Positions 1 to 8,503 are shown, counted from the stretch's first letter. The stretch: DNA of 64,000 nt from Metabacillus sp. B2-18 (GCF_021117275.1 NZ_CP088245.1:4714001-4778000); one strand, 5' to 3'. Numbers and translations: made by a program. Notes: a model not told the origin generated them from the sequence alone.

Positions 1-639
1 CAATAACAAGCTTACTGCACTTTCATACTCTTTAAAGGCAGGATCATCTGAACTTTTTGCAAAATCATCTACCTTTCTAGCAAGTTCCGTGAATTGGTCC
101 CATGTCCAATCCTCATCAGCTGCAGGTACTAATTCTTTTATATCTTCAGGCAATGCATTCATCATATCTTCGTTATACATAATCGCTACCCCTGAATCTG
201 AATAACCCATTCCGTAAAACTTTCCGTCAACTGTACCTTGAGCAATGATTGATTCAGTAAATCCTTCTTTAAACCCATCGCTCATATAATCGTCTAATTC
301 ACCAAGAAGTCCAGAATCTACGTACGCAGCAATATCAGGACCATCTAATGTAAAAATATCAGGCATATCATTCGCTGTAATGGCTGCATTCAGCTTATCA
401 ATATAACCAGATCCTGCCCCCGCACGTGTAATGTTTTGAATTTCAACTTGAGGCTTGTCAGGATGCTCCTCGTTGTACTGTTTTACTCGTTCAGCAAACA
501 TTTTTCCCTCAGGATGATCAGCAGCAGCCTGTGTCCAAATCACAATATTCTCATCACTACCACCTGTTTCACTTGAACTACACGCAACTAACGAGAAAGA
601 TAAAACCAACATAGAAACATACAAAAATAGCTTTTTCAT
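1..639 (-). CDS. Sugar ABC transporter substrate-binding lipoprotein (partial)
   Basis: The reading frame starts at 639 after a GGGGGG ribosome site and runs off the left edge of the window, so only the N-terminal ~213 residues are seen. The N-terminus has a lysine pair, a hydrophobic stretch and a lipobox ending LVAC, so it should be a lipoprotein anchored outside the membrane. The following sequence (VIWTQAAADHPEG, then DIFTLDGPDIAAYVDSG and MGYSDSGVAIMYNEDM) is typical of family-1 carbohydrate-binding proteins of ABC importers. The permease genes are presumably outside the window. It is divergent from a LacI-type regulator whose operator-like palindrome also lies just upstream of this gene, so it is probably repressed by that protein and, through a cre-like site, by CcpA. 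The sugar cannot be told. Confidence 0.9.
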   Translation of the reverse strand, partial: MKKLFLYVSMLVLSFSLVACSSSETGGSDENIVIWTQAAADHPEGKMFAERVKQYNEEHPDKPQVEIQNITRAGAGSGYIDKLNAAITANDMPDIFTLDGPDIAAYVDSGLLGELDDYMSDGFKEGFTESIIAQGTVDGKFYGMGYSDSGVAIMYNEDMMNALPEDIKELVPAADEDWTWDQFTELARKVDDFAKSSDDPAFKEYESAVSLLL

Positions 640-670
640 ACTTTCATAGACCCCCCAGTCTGAATATTCG

Positions 671-686
671 GTGAAAACGTATTCAC
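671..686. promoter_or_regulatory. Operator-like palindrome for the adjacent LacI-type regulator
   Basis: GTGAAAACGTATTCAC is an imperfect palindrome upstream of the binding-protein gene. Its core GAAAACGTATTC matches, at 11 of 12 positions, the perfect palindrome GAATACGTATTC just before the regulator's own start. Paired sites in a divergent region suggest repression of both genes. Confidence 0.6.
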
Positions 687-737
687 GTTTCCTGGTTTTC
701 ATGTTACGCTAGGTGTATATAAAAGTCAATACGTAAT

Positions 738-751
738 TTAAAGCGTTTTCA
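738..751 (-). promoter_or_regulatory. cre-like site (CcpA)
   Basis: Read on the minus strand the site is TGAAAACGCTTTAA. This fits the catabolite-responsive consensus TGWAARCGYTWNCW with one mismatch and lies in the promoter region of the sugar-binding gene. Carbon catabolite control is inferred. Confidence 0.5.
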
Positions 752-862
752 GTGATCTCTATGTTATAAGCTGATATCTCTTACACTTGATTTTTATATG
801 GTATAATAACAATATATTATACTCAAAAAGCAAATGAATGACTTCATTCTATTCATATATCA

Positions 863-874
863 GAATACGTATTC
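863..874. promoter_or_regulatory. Perfect palindrome GAATACGTATTC before the regulator gene
   Basis: A 12-bp perfect palindrome sits 16 bp before the LacI-family start and overlaps the leader. It shares its core with the site at 671-686 and probably serves autoregulation. Confidence 0.6.
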
Positions 875-890
875 AAGACGGAGGAACCTT

Positions 891-1874
891 ATGAATAAGT
901 TAACAATGAAAGAAATCGCTAAACTTGCAAACGTTTCCCAATCAACTGTATCAAGAGTGATAAACGGTAATACAGGAGTAAATGAAGACGCCATGAAACG
1001 GGTGCTTTCAGTTATAGAAGAAGTAGGTTATGTGCCAAACAAAGCGGCCCAAACACTAAAAAAGAGTCAATCAAATATTATCGGAGTATGTTTAACAGAA
1101 ACCTATAATCCATATTTCGTCGAGTTAGTTGATGCACTCGAATCAGAAGCTCGAAAAATCGGATACAGCATTTTACTGCACAATTCCAGGCATAATCCCA
1201 TCACAGAATGGGAAAGCATCCAAAACTTTATCGCTCGTCAGGTTGACGGAATAATTCTTGTCCCGACTGGTGAATATAACATCCAGCGAATTAGTAAGCT
1301 CGCCATTCCGACAATCGTCATGACACAAAACCACAAACCACTTGATAGTATAGGACTTGATCACATGAAAGCAGGTAAAATTGTTGGTGAAAAATTCATT
1401 CACGCTGGACATAAAACCTTTGGATATGTCGGAACCACCCCTGATGATGATAAATTCCTCGGCTACAAAAGTGCTCTATATGAAAACGGATTCAGCTTCG
1501 ACCAAAAAAATTACATTCAGCTTGAAGAAACATCAACAAACAATTTCTTAATGAGACGTGACATCGAAGATTATTTAAACAGAGTTGAATCCCTTGATTT
1601 CACCTGTCTTTTTACATCAAATGACATTATGGCACTAGAATTTATGAAAGCTGCTAGAGAAAGAAATATAAAGGTACCTGAGGATATTAGTGTGATCGGA
1701 TTTGACGATACGTACCTTGCTAAAATTATGGGTATTTCCAGTATTCATCAGCCGATTGAAGAGATGGTGAAAACAACCATTGATATCCTGTTAGACAGGA
1801 TGGAGAATGAGGTTTCATCAGAGTCTGTACAGATTAAGTTGGATCCAACGTTGATTGAGAGAATGAGTAGTTGA
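891..1874 (+). CDS. LacI/GalR-family transcriptional regulator
   Basis: This is a DNA-binding repressor of 327 residues, the usual family length. The N-terminus (residues 5-30) has the LacI helix-turn-helix signature MKEIAKLANVSQSTVSRVING. A hinge-like segment with YVPNKAAQTLKK follows, and then a periplasmic-binding-protein-like effector domain that opens with IIGVCLTETYNPYF. The start at 891 is chosen because GGAGG ends five bases before it; an upstream in-frame ATG at 834 lacks a ribosome site. It is divergent from the sugar-binding lipoprotein gene, and both have matching palindromes upstream. It most likely controls uptake of one sugar in response to that sugar or its phosphate. Confidence 0.93.
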   Translation: MNKLTMKEIAKLANVSQSTVSRVINGNTGVNEDAMKRVLSVIEEVGYVPNKAAQTLKKSQSNIIGVCLTETYNPYFVELVDALESEARKIGYSILLHNSRHNPITEWESIQNFIARQVDGIILVPTGEYNIQRISKLAIPTIVMTQNHKPLDSIGLDHMKAGKIVGEKFIHAGHKTFGYVGTTPDDDKFLGYKSALYENGFSFDQKNYIQLEETSTNNFLMRRDIEDYLNRVESLDFTCLFTSNDIMALEFMKAARERNIKVPEDISVIGFDDTYLAKIMGISSIHQPIEEMVKTTIDILLDRMENEVSSESVQIKLDPTLIERMSS

Positions 1875-1996
1875 TGGGGTTCGCATTCTAAACAATTAGG
1901 AGCGTCGCTGAGTTGTATAAATAGTCTTGAATGATCTGAGATACTTGAATTTTGGACTAAATTGATCTTTCAATCAAGGAAATTCCGCACGAAGAA

Positions 1997-2025
1997 GCCA
2001 AGGGACCTGTCCCCTTGGCTTTTTT
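1997..2025 (+). terminator. Intrinsic terminator after the LacI-type gene
   Basis: The stem GCCAAGGG / CCCTTGGC has a short loop and is followed by TTTTTT. The loop side contains GGGAC-CTG-TCCCC, a motif seen again near 4168. Confidence 0.8.
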
Positions 2026-2038
2026 AACCTTTGATCCC

Positions 2039-2863
2039 CTATTCCAGCTCCCCATTCACCCACATACCTGAATAAGTAGACCCATCTGCATATCTCATGG
2101 TTCCTTCACCATGTGGCTTTCCATCCAAAAGGTTCCCTTCATAGATAGCTCCATTCGCAAACACTAACTTACCGCGACCTGTTAACTGACCATTTAGAAA
2201 TTCTCCTATATAAGTATCTCCATTCACCCATTCTAAGGTTCCTTTACCATGAGGCTGTCCATTTTTAAATTCACCTGTATATTTAGATCCGTCTGGCCAT
2301 TCGTATGTACTGATTTGTTTTGATGTTGAAGTTGTGCTTTCAAAGGTAGCTTTTTCTTTTGCACTTTGTAGTAGGTTTGTTAGGTTCGTGTCGTTCTTGT
2401 TTAAAATATAGATAGCTATAAGGACGATCCCAATCATAATGATGATGCCCTTTGGGAACATGATAGTTCTTTTTCTACTTAGTGTACTAGTAGGAACTCT
2501 CTTCGTTTCATATTCTGTGCTGAATAGAATGCGCGAACACTTTTTACAGGTATTGCGAAGGGGCTCATTTGCGGTATGGCAAAAAGGACAAATATAATGA
2601 TTTTTTATCTTTCTAGGATCTTTTTTATTTTTAGACGAAGGTCTAGGGGAAGTGTTTCGTACTTGTGGCATTTTGGTTGATTGATTACTAACGGTTTCAT
2701 AGCACATCCCACAAACGACCATTCTTTTAAAGCTTGCCTTCTGATCTTCCGGGTGAAGAACCTTAAAAGCTGTTAACTGACCTTCAGTGAAGAAGTTATT
2801 ATTTTTATCTACATACATGTATTTCGCCATACTATCAAAACTTTTGCAACAGCTACACTTCAT
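2039..2863 (-). CDS. Zinc-ribbon membrane protein with C-terminal MORN repeats
   Basis: The protein has 274 residues. The first ~60 residues carry paired cysteines (KCSCC and CGMC). A second zinc-ribbon-like motif (CPFC...CKKC) lies near residues 95-115, and one membrane helix (GIIIMIGIVLIAIYIL) near 145. The last ~85 residues are four MORN repeats of the type Y-x-G-x-x-x-x-G-x-x-x-G-x-G. MORN repeats commonly bind lipid or protein partners. With one helix the repeats would sit outside and the zinc part inside, or the reverse. The ATG at 2863 is preferred over the in-frame TTG at 2869 because GAGGA lies nine bases before it. No function is known to me. Confidence 0.8.
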   Translation of the reverse strand: MKCSCCKSFDSMAKYMYVDKNNNFFTEGQLTAFKVLHPEDQKASFKRMVVCGMCYETVSNQSTKMPQVRNTSPRPSSKNKKDPRKIKNHYICPFCHTANEPLRNTCKKCSRILFSTEYETKRVPTSTLSRKRTIMFPKGIIIMIGIVLIAIYILNKNDTNLTNLLQSAKEKATFESTTSTSKQISTYEWPDGSKYTGEFKNGQPHGKGTLEWVNGDTYIGEFLNGQLTGRGKLVFANGAIYEGNLLDGKPHGEGTMRYADGSTYSGMWVNGELE

Positions 2864-3103
2864 AATCAAGTATCCTCTTCTTATCTATCATTTATTTCTA
2901 TAACAGTATTTTACAATTTTCGATAAAATTTTACTAGGTATTCGCTGTGCTATTTCACCTAGTGCTAATAATTGGCAAAAAATTGAGTATATTTATCTCG
3001 CACCTCGAAAAATGATAGATTTTGACTAATCCTTCCTATAAAATTAATTTTGGAAAACATTTCTATACGATTGATCAAAATATCCTTTATTAGGAGGTTA
3101 TTT

Positions 3104-3990
3104 ATGAAATCAACAAAGCTAAGAAGTTCTCTACTAAAAGCTTCTACCTTATTACTAGTTACATCCTCACTTCTCGTAACACCAACTATCAGTGAAGCAG
3201 CAATTTCTAAAAAACCACAACTTACTAATATTGAGATGACGAAGTATCCAGCAGTAATAATCAAAGGGATAAGTTTAACACTCAGAAAAGAAAAGCACCG
3301 AAAATTAACACCTACTGAAATAACAGACAGATCGAGAATATGTCGAAAGTAGCTGCTATGGATACATATATGAGAAGCTTTCCAAAGGATTTAACAGGTT
3401 CTAGGGTCAGAGAAATCGTTTATCAAATTTATAAAATTGACCTTGATGCGATTTCTGACTTAGGAGCTGGCACAAAACAGAGTGTTTATCCTGATCAGAT
3501 CACAAATAGCATAAAACATATAGTGGATGTGGATGATATAGATTCCTATATTAGCAACCTCTCTAAATCAGAAATTATGGACTTGTATTTGGAATCTTAT
3601 CATTATGAGTTAGCTCCGAGTGAGATAAGGGTTGCCATTAATTTAATATTTGGCACGAATTTAGATGGTATTTCTACATTAGAGAATTCGGGCATAGGGT
3701 TATTGTCGAAGGGACAATGGATTAATCAGTCGAGTGAAGATTTGTTTGTGGTGCATACGAGTAATGATGATGTTGACGTGAAGATTTATCCTACAGATTA
3801 TTTTAAGAAACAAACTGGATTAGAGGAACTTCCAATTGAATTACAAGAGTCATTAAAAAAGCTTGGTTATTCTTTTAATGAAGAGATAGGTGCTTATTAT
3901 TACGCTGATCCTCATGGACAATCGGTGCCAGATTTCTTTAAAGGACAGACATTGGGGATACTAACAAGATTTATTTCTACTAACTATTAA
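3104..3990 (+). pseudogene. Secreted protein with repeated module, frameshifted
   Basis: Two reading frames overlap in a way that suggests one gene with a one-base lesion near 3320-3340. The first starts at 3104 after TTAGGAGG and encodes a clear signal peptide (KLRSSLLKASTLLLVTSSLL, then ISEAAI) but ends at 3352. The second frame is open from 3319, has no ribosome site of its own, and continues to 3990. The downstream part contains a repeated module, DLTGSRVREIVYQIYKIDLD near the start and ELAPSEIRVAINLIFGTNLD later, each followed by a 'IS-x-L' stretch. The family was not recognised. It could instead be two separate genes, or a sequencing error. Confidence 0.6.
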
Positions 3991-4165
3991 TATCTATTAG
4001 TTTACAACTCAGATTTATCAGCTTATATTTTTCGCCGTCTTATTGCTAAATAAGAATAGGATGTTAATAAATTTCTTTGATTAATAAAGTATATAATCTG
4101 GTTTCTATAAATATCCCAAGGATTAACTTGGGTGTGGTTAAGCTGAAAACATTAAAATAAGTGAG

Positions 4166-4188
4166 TCGGGGGCTGTCCCCTTGGCATT
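4166..4188. repeat. Short palindrome GGGGG-CTGT-CCCC
   Basis: The sequence TCGGGGGCTGTCCCCTTGGC before the RDD gene shares CTGTCCCCTTGGC with the terminator at 1997-2025. It may belong to a small dispersed palindrome family. Confidence 0.4.
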
Positions 4189-4209
4189 AGAAGGGAAGAT
4201 GTTAAATAA

Positions 4210-4740
4210 ATGTCTGAAAATCCACGGTTGGATAATTGGTTAAAGCAATATGAAGAAAGCAAATATGACAAAGACGATGTTGTTGTTTCAAAACGGAATG
4301 AAGTTGGTAAACCAACACAAGTCAATGCGGTAAACTATGTCTCAATTAATAATGTCCATTACTCACCTTCAAGTACAAAATCATATGAATATGTAGGCTT
4401 TTGGAGGAGATTTTTTGCCCTTTTTATTGATAGCATCATTCTATCATTATTGTATTTTATTACTGATAATTTCGCTGTCCATCTTGCTGTGAGTCTTTTA
4501 TATTACAGTGGCTTATCTTCTTCTCCTATGCAAGCAACGATTGGCAAAGCAGCAATCGGAGCAATTGTTGTTGATGAAAAAGGAAAAAGAATTTCATTTC
4601 TTCATGCACTCGGAAGATATTTCGCTTACCTAATCTCAGGAGTCTTATTCTTTATAGGTTTTATTATGATTGGTTTTCATGGTAAGAAAAAAGGGTTACA
4701 TGATTTAGTCTGTGGAACGATGGTTGTAAATAGGAAATAA
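4210..4740 (+). CDS. RDD-family membrane protein
   Basis: The protein has 176 residues with a long, charged, soluble N-terminus (~1-65). The RDD signature follows (GFWRRFFALFIDSIILSLLY), and then further hydrophobic helices, GKAAIGAIVVDEKGKRISF and LHALGRYFAYLISG, ending HDLVCGTMVV. This order is typical of RDD proteins, in which arginine and aspartates lie in the first helix region. Some RDD proteins act in cation/proton exchange, but for most the role is unknown. A purine-rich GAAGGGAAG lies ~13 bases upstream of the start. It appears to be transcribed alone. Confidence 0.8.
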   Translation: MSENPRLDNWLKQYEESKYDKDDVVVSKRNEVGKPTQVNAVNYVSINNVHYSPSSTKSYEYVGFWRRFFALFIDSIILSLLYFITDNFAVHLAVSLLYYSGLSSSPMQATIGKAAIGAIVVDEKGKRISFLHALGRYFAYLISGVLFFIGFIMIGFHGKKKGLHDLVCGTMVVNRK

Positions 4741-4873
4741 GCTCTAAGAGGAAGGGGTTTGGCTTATATTTGTAACCTAAGTAGCCTTAGGTATATATAA
4801 TGGTATTATAAAAAAAGAAGTATACCTCCTTCACATATTCTTATTGATGTAAAGTAAAATATTCTAGCATTTG

Positions 4874-4904
4874 AAAAACCCCTCCTACTACAAGGAAGGG
4901 TTTT
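4874..4904. terminator. Bidirectional intrinsic terminator
   Basis: The stem AAAACCCCTCC / GGAAGGGTTTT is bounded by A and T runs. It lies between the convergent RDD gene and the 5.0-6.3 kb operon. Confidence 0.8.
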
Positions 4905-5006
4905 ATTATTTAATTATTCTCTCTGTGTACTACTACTTTCTTCACCTATATAAATCACCCTCTCAAACAGGTAAGATACATAAAAGCAACGGGCAATTTT
5001 CCAGGC

Positions 5007-5240
5007 TTATTTACAATAACTAAGATAAATTTCATTCATTATTCGACTGATTTCTTTCTTGGATTCTAAAGTGAGTTGAGTTTCTGATCTTTCATATAGA
5101 CTCGCAACGATATGTGATAAATCTGTAATTGTCTCAACGATTATATCAGGATCAATATCCTGAATGGTTTCATTTGTAACGATTGCTTGAATGTTTTGGT
5201 TGGCTTCAGAAACTGTCAGTGTTTTGTGGTGTCCTTGCAT
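5007..5240 (-). CDS. Small hypothetical protein, last gene of a three-gene operon
   Basis: The protein has 77 residues and starts at 5240, because AAAGGAG lies eight bases before that ATG; in-frame starts further up (5258, 5270) have weaker context. It is acidic and helical in appearance (NIQAIVTNETIQDIDPDIIV, then TDLSHIVASLYER) and has no membrane segment or recognisable motif. It follows the P-loop-like gene by 14 bases and is presumably co-transcribed with it and the HTH-like gene upstream. The function is unknown; a partner or regulator of the P-loop protein is a guess. Confidence 0.65.
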   Translation of the reverse strand: MQGHHKTLTVSEANQNIQAIVTNETIQDIDPDIIVETITDLSHIVASLYERSETQLTLESKKEISRIMNEIYLSYCK

Positions 5241-5254
5241 GCTATTTTCTCCTT

Positions 5255-5818
5255 TCATAACCAACTCCAAGTAGATCGGATAGAAGCTGCTATTTGATTT
5301 GCTGGCTTACTACTCACTGTATGTTTTGTTTGGAATGTGTCTGCAATGGTGATGACTTTAGTTGGGTGGATGTAGGGTAGGGAGGTAATTTGTTTGTAGA
5401 TTTTACTGTTTTGTGTTTGATTTAAGATTGAGATACCTTCAATTGACCATCCGTGTTGATGAAGTGTTTGAATATAGTCTACACCATCGGGCAAATGATA
5501 ATTTCGATTATTTGTGCCGTGTATCCACACTGGAATCAAAAGGGAATAGTTATTAGTTTTTGCAGACATAACTTCTGGTTGCTTGATAAAGTTTGTATTC
5601 CAATATGTTGTTTGATTCGGTCTAATGCTGCTTCTTTTCGCTTCATTTATGGCGGCTTCTTGTAAAGAGGAAATGTACACTTGGACTGTTTCTGTTTTAG
5701 AAATTCCTCCTCCCATCGCTACTTGCCAAAGCCCCTTTACCTGTACTCCTGTTAGCGCTCGTATTGTAGAAGACTTTTTGGTGTTTGGGTCTCCCATTAC
5801 AACAAATGCTTTTGACAT
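5255..5818 (-). CDS. P-loop-like protein of unknown function
   Basis: The protein has 187 residues. The N-terminus (AFVVMGDPNTKKSSTIRALTG) looks like a Walker A loop after a first beta strand (GDPNTKKSS), so nucleotide binding is plausible, although the usual GK[ST] is altered to KKS. No clear Walker B was found. The middle contains LLIPVWIHGTNNRN. It has a strong ribosome site (AGAGGAGG) and sits between an HTH-like gene and a 77-residue gene in the same direction. A trio of DNA-binding protein, P-loop protein and small protein recalls partition or regulatory cassettes, but I cannot name a family. Confidence 0.65.
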   Translation of the reverse strand: MSKAFVVMGDPNTKKSSTIRALTGVQVKGLWQVAMGGGISKTETVQVYISSLQEAAINEAKRSSIRPNQTTYWNTNFIKQPEVMSAKTNNYSLLIPVWIHGTNNRNYHLPDGVDYIQTLHQHGWSIEGISILNQTQNSKIYKQITSLPYIHPTKVITIADTFQTKHTVSSKPANQIAASIRSTWSWL

Positions 5819-5851
5819 TTTGTTTTCCTCCTCTTGGTGTTTTGTGTTGAT

Positions 5852-6274
5852 TTAGCTGTCATGCACAATTCTTTTGATTACCTTAATTGCTTGATAGGCA
5901 GCCTCAGGTTTTAGATGATTAAGATCAAGATTACTCAACAGAAACTCTATTTCTTTCAACTGTTCAATTTCCTCTGAAACATCCTTTTCTCTTATCATGT
6001 TAGTTGTTTCTGCAGGCTTGATTGATGTAGTGAAAAAATCAGTGCCTTGTTCCTGCTCGATTTGTTTTAAAGACCAGGCTTCGAGACTGTCCTTGCTTAC
6101 CTGATTCATCCGTTTATTGAGTGGTTTTACTTCTAACTTTTGTTGATTGATGGCATGGTGAATTTTTTTATAGATGTTTCTTGGTGTTATCCCATTTTCG
6201 ATAAACATTGCTTCAACCCATCTGGCTGCCTGCGGGATCGTTAAGTATCCATTTGAATTGTTATAGTCCTTCAT
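5852..6274 (-). CDS. HTH-like protein, first gene of the operon
   Basis: The protein has 140 residues. The N-terminal ~60 residues (GYLTIPQAARWVEAMF, then NIYKKIHHAINQQKLEV) look like a winged or MerR-type DNA-binding fold that reads 'T-I-P-Q-A-A-R'. The C-terminal half is acidic and probably helical (EIEQLKEIEFLLSNL). The start is supported by GGAAGGTGAG seven bases upstream. It leads the operon that ends at 5007. Its likely role is regulation or DNA binding for the P-loop partner. This is an inference from shape only. Confidence 0.6.
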   Translation of the reverse strand: MKDYNNSNGYLTIPQAARWVEAMFIENGITPRNIYKKIHHAINQQKLEVKPLNKRMNQVSKDSLEAWSLKQIEQEQGTDFFTTSIKPAETTNMIREKDVSEEIEQLKEIEFLLSNLDLNHLKPEAAYQAIKVIKRIVHDS

Positions 6275-6516
6275 TTAATCTCACCTTCCGAGCAATTACT
6301 TCATCCTTACACAATCATTACTATGCCAAATCAAACACAGGTATGACTGAAAGAAGAGTAAATGCAAAGAAAAGATAACAAGGAGAAGAACACATTAGAT
6401 CCGTACTCAAAGGTCATAGGCGTCCATATTGAACGAAAAATTTCTGAATTCGATTCACAAGATTGTTAATACTATGATCTCTGACAATTTGCTGAAAGTT
6501 AATCATCTTTATTGGA

Positions 6517-6547
6517 GGGAGCACAGAAATTATCCCTGAAGCTTCCC
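6517..6547. repeat. Degenerate REP-like palindrome
   Basis: GGGAGCACAG...CTGAAGCTTCCC is an imperfect palindrome with spacing like that of the 27-nt GAAGCAC...GTGCTTC elements elsewhere in the window. It is heavily diverged. Confidence 0.35.
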
Positions 6548-6590
6548 TCTTCTCTAATGGAATGATCTTTTTTATAATAGACATATAATA

Positions 6591-6620
6591 AAAGGAGAAG
6601 TGCACTTACACTTCTCCTTT
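6591..6620 (-). terminator. Intrinsic terminator with stem GGAGAAGTG / CACTTCTCC
   Basis: On the minus strand the hairpin is followed by TTTTATTAT. The same hairpin (different loop) ends the intact pRiA4b-type gene at 12407-12434, so this looks like the terminator left over from the fragmentary copy at 6716. Confidence 0.75.
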
Positions 6621-6715
6621 CAACTTCTACCGCCAGGGTAACGGTTGTCAAAATAATAGGTTATTTTTGAGAACCTCATTTGCAGTTCATTCACGCTGGG
6701 TGGTTTACTTATTTT

Positions 6716-6873
6716 CTAGTCGATCACCTTCTCTAACACAATTCGATGCTCCCAGTTATCTACGAAATCATAGGCGTAGATCATATCAGCAGGAAGATAA
6801 TCTACAGGCTTTTCTCCTGTTTCCATTTCTGGAGGGATGTCACTAACATAATGTAAGGACTCTTCATGAAAGA
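6716..6873 (-). pseudogene. Fragment of a pRiA4b ORF-3-type gene
   Basis: About 52 codons (FHEESLHYVSDIPPEMETGE, then PADMIYAYDFVDNWEHRIVL) align with residues near the C-terminal half of the intact protein encoded at 12489-13610. The DNA is also ~90 percent alike over 150 bp. It ends with an in-frame TAG after KVID, and neither the front nor the rest of the domain remains. It is a remnant of a duplication, followed by a relic of the same terminator. Confidence 0.8.
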
Positions 6874-7050
6874 TTCCCTTCTAATTTAAAACACTGTATC
6901 TAGTATGGATTTTACGAATTTTATCTTTCCATCATCAAAATACATCTTTTATTACTATGTGGTGGAGATTAATCTCAAAAAGGACAAAAAAATAAGCACA
7001 CCACCTTTTAAAGATGATAAGTGCTCATTAGTTTTAAATTTAAAATTTAT

Positions 7051-7260
7051 TTATCCATGTTCATTTGGTTTATAATATTCGTAAATACTAGGTAAATTTA
7101 CATTTAGAACTTTTCTTTTATCTCCAACGACACCTGAATAATTCCCATTTTTAGGAACTCTCTTTCCAATAGATACTCTAATTCCAGCATCTTCTAATCG
7201 TTTTATGATTTTTTGTTGTTCTTGCCGAAATGTTTCATCTTGCTTTTCATTATTATACAT
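7051..7260 (-). CDS. Small basic protein, paralogue of the 52-residue neighbour
   Basis: The protein has 69 residues and starts after AAAGAGGTG. It shares the pattern RL-x-x-AGI-(R/K)-V, then GK-(R/K)-x-P-(R/K)-x-G-(N/K)-YSG-(V/I)-VG-x-(K/E)-RK and VLNV with the product of 7342-7500. The charged N-terminus and the conserved glycine-rich core suggest one small fold. It is the last gene of the operon headed by a two-helix membrane protein. The family was not recognised and no function is assigned. Confidence 0.7.
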   Translation of the reverse strand: MYNNEKQDETFRQEQQKIIKRLEDAGIRVSIGKRVPKNGNYSGVVGDKRKVLNVNLPSIYEYYKPNEHG

Positions 7261-7341
7261 TGTTAGAACACCTCTTTAAATTGTATTCCCAATGTATAAT
7301 TATGTTATTCTAAATAAAAAAAGACCGAATTTTTGGCCTCT

Positions 7342-7500
7342 TTATACGTTTAACACTCGCTTTTTTCTTTCACTTCCAACAATTCCAGAATACTTTCCGT
7401 CCCTAGGCGATTTTTTTCCTGGCAACACTTTTATACCGGCACTCTGTAAACGACTCATTATTTCAGTTTGTTCACTTTGTTTATGTTTCTTAGTTCCCAT
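7342..7500 (-). CDS. Mini-protein (52 residues), paralogue of the 69-residue neighbour
   Basis: The ATG at 7500 follows the stop codon of the membrane-protein gene by one base and has GAGGGTAGGTGG upstream, so translation is probably coupled. The product begins MGTKKHKQSEQTEIMSRLQ and continues with an AGIKVLPGKKSPR segment. It ends KRVLNV. The similarity to the 69-residue protein downstream (AGI, GK, YSG-x-VG, RK, VLNV) shows that the frame is real despite its size. Tandem paralogues behind a membrane protein suggest a small accessory or immunity-like pair, which is a guess. Confidence 0.75.
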   Translation of the reverse strand: MGTKKHKQSEQTEIMSRLQSAGIKVLPGKKSPRDGKYSGIVGSERKKRVLNV

Positions 7501-7501
7501 T

Positions 7502-8503
7502 CTAACCACCTACCCTCTCTATAGTTCTATTATATACATTTTCTAGATCAATTAAAAGACATTCAAAGCCATCCCCTATATCAACCATTATATCATCATA
7601 CCCTTCATCATCTAGGACACTCGCATCCAAGGCTATTAAAAATAAGGTATCTTCGTTTCGGACTTTAACTAACCTAGTCAAATATTGTCTATTTAATTTT
7701 TCATTTTCCCTTGTATGTGTAAATGTATAAAAAACATCGTTCATTAACGCACCTCTTAAAAGTCCAGTCCGATAATCATTTAACAGAGAATCAAATTTTT
7801 CCTCTCCATTTCCTAATGATTCAACTCCTATTTGGTAATCCTTCTCTAGCATTTCAAGTCCTAGAACCATTAACGAACATAAAAATGCATCTTCCTCATC
7901 CATGGAGGATTTAGGTTTATCACTTAACAAACTATATGTATCTAATACGAAATCCAAAAGTAAATTAGGATTATCTTCTTTTACTAACATCCTTTTTGCA
8001 TTTCTAAATTCTCTTATGTACTTACTTTTCGACTTATAGTATAACTGGTGGATTGCATTTATATTAACATTTTCTACTACTGTTCCTTCAATAAAATTCA
8101 CTTTAAAAATAGTATTGCGATTCAAGTTTTGTTCAGATAAGTGATATAGCTGGACAGCAATAACATATGGGTATTTTTTTACAAATTGATCTAACAACTT
8201 TGAAAGGTTATCTTGTAGACGATAACTGCTTAATTCTGTATTAGCATGGACCAAAATTTCCATTTCCGATTCTAATCTTGTTCTTAAGTTATCAATCTCC
8301 TCATCTTTTCTATTCAACCAAACCCTAAATAATATGATAAAAACTACTCCAAGTAACAACAACCAGACAATTGATATTTTACGTTCATCTATAAATGGCT
8401 TTAACCAATTTTCATAGAATAATTTAGCTTGATCTGAATTTTCTACCCATAAATCAAAAATCAAAATAAAAGCTAAGCTCAATACTATGTAAACATATTT
8501 CAT
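7502..8503 (-). CDS. Two-helix membrane protein with large cytosolic domain, unknown
   Basis: The protein has 333 residues. Helix one (YVYIVLSLAFILIFDLWV, residues 3-20) and helix two (KISIVWLLLLGVVFIILF, near 43-60) are followed by a coiled-coil-like stretch (RKDEEIDNLRTRLESEMEIL) and a soluble domain of ~240 residues. The soluble part is acidic and has no motif I recognise; DTLFLIALDASVLDDEGYDD lies near the end. The start is supported by GGAAGGTGAG. It is the first gene of an operon with two tandem mini-proteins. A sensor or scaffold at the membrane is possible, but nothing in the sequence proves it. Confidence 0.7.
   Translation of the reverse strand: MKYVYIVLSLAFILIFDLWVENSDQAKLFYENWLKPFIDERKISIVWLLLLGVVFIILFRVWLNRKDEEIDNLRTRLESEMEILVHANTELSSYRLQDNLSKLLDQFVKKYPYVIAVQLYHLSEQNLNRNTIFKVNFIEGTVVENVNINAIHQLYYKSKSKYIREFRNAKRMLVKEDNPNLLLDFVLDTYSLLSDKPKSSMDEEDAFLCSLMVLGLEMLEKDYQIGVESLGNGEEKFDSLLNDYRTGLLRGALMNDVFYTFTHTRENEKLNRQYLTRLVKVRNEDTLFLIALDASVLDDEGYDDIMVDIGDGFECLLIDLENVYNRTIERVGG

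Larger units (their letters stand above)
6275..7050. other. Gene-poor stretch with remnants
   Basis: No intact gene is convincing here. The stretch holds a degenerate REP-like palindrome (6517-6547), a terminator (6591-6620) and a fragment of a pRiA4b-ORF3-type gene (6716-6873). A 63-codon minus-strand frame ending at 6414 starts inside the terminator and is judged spurious. Confidence 0.5.

Noticed and set aside
6414..6605. 63-codon minus-strand frame
   Set aside because: It starts inside a terminator hairpin, has no ribosome site and overlaps a decayed palindrome; composition gives no support.
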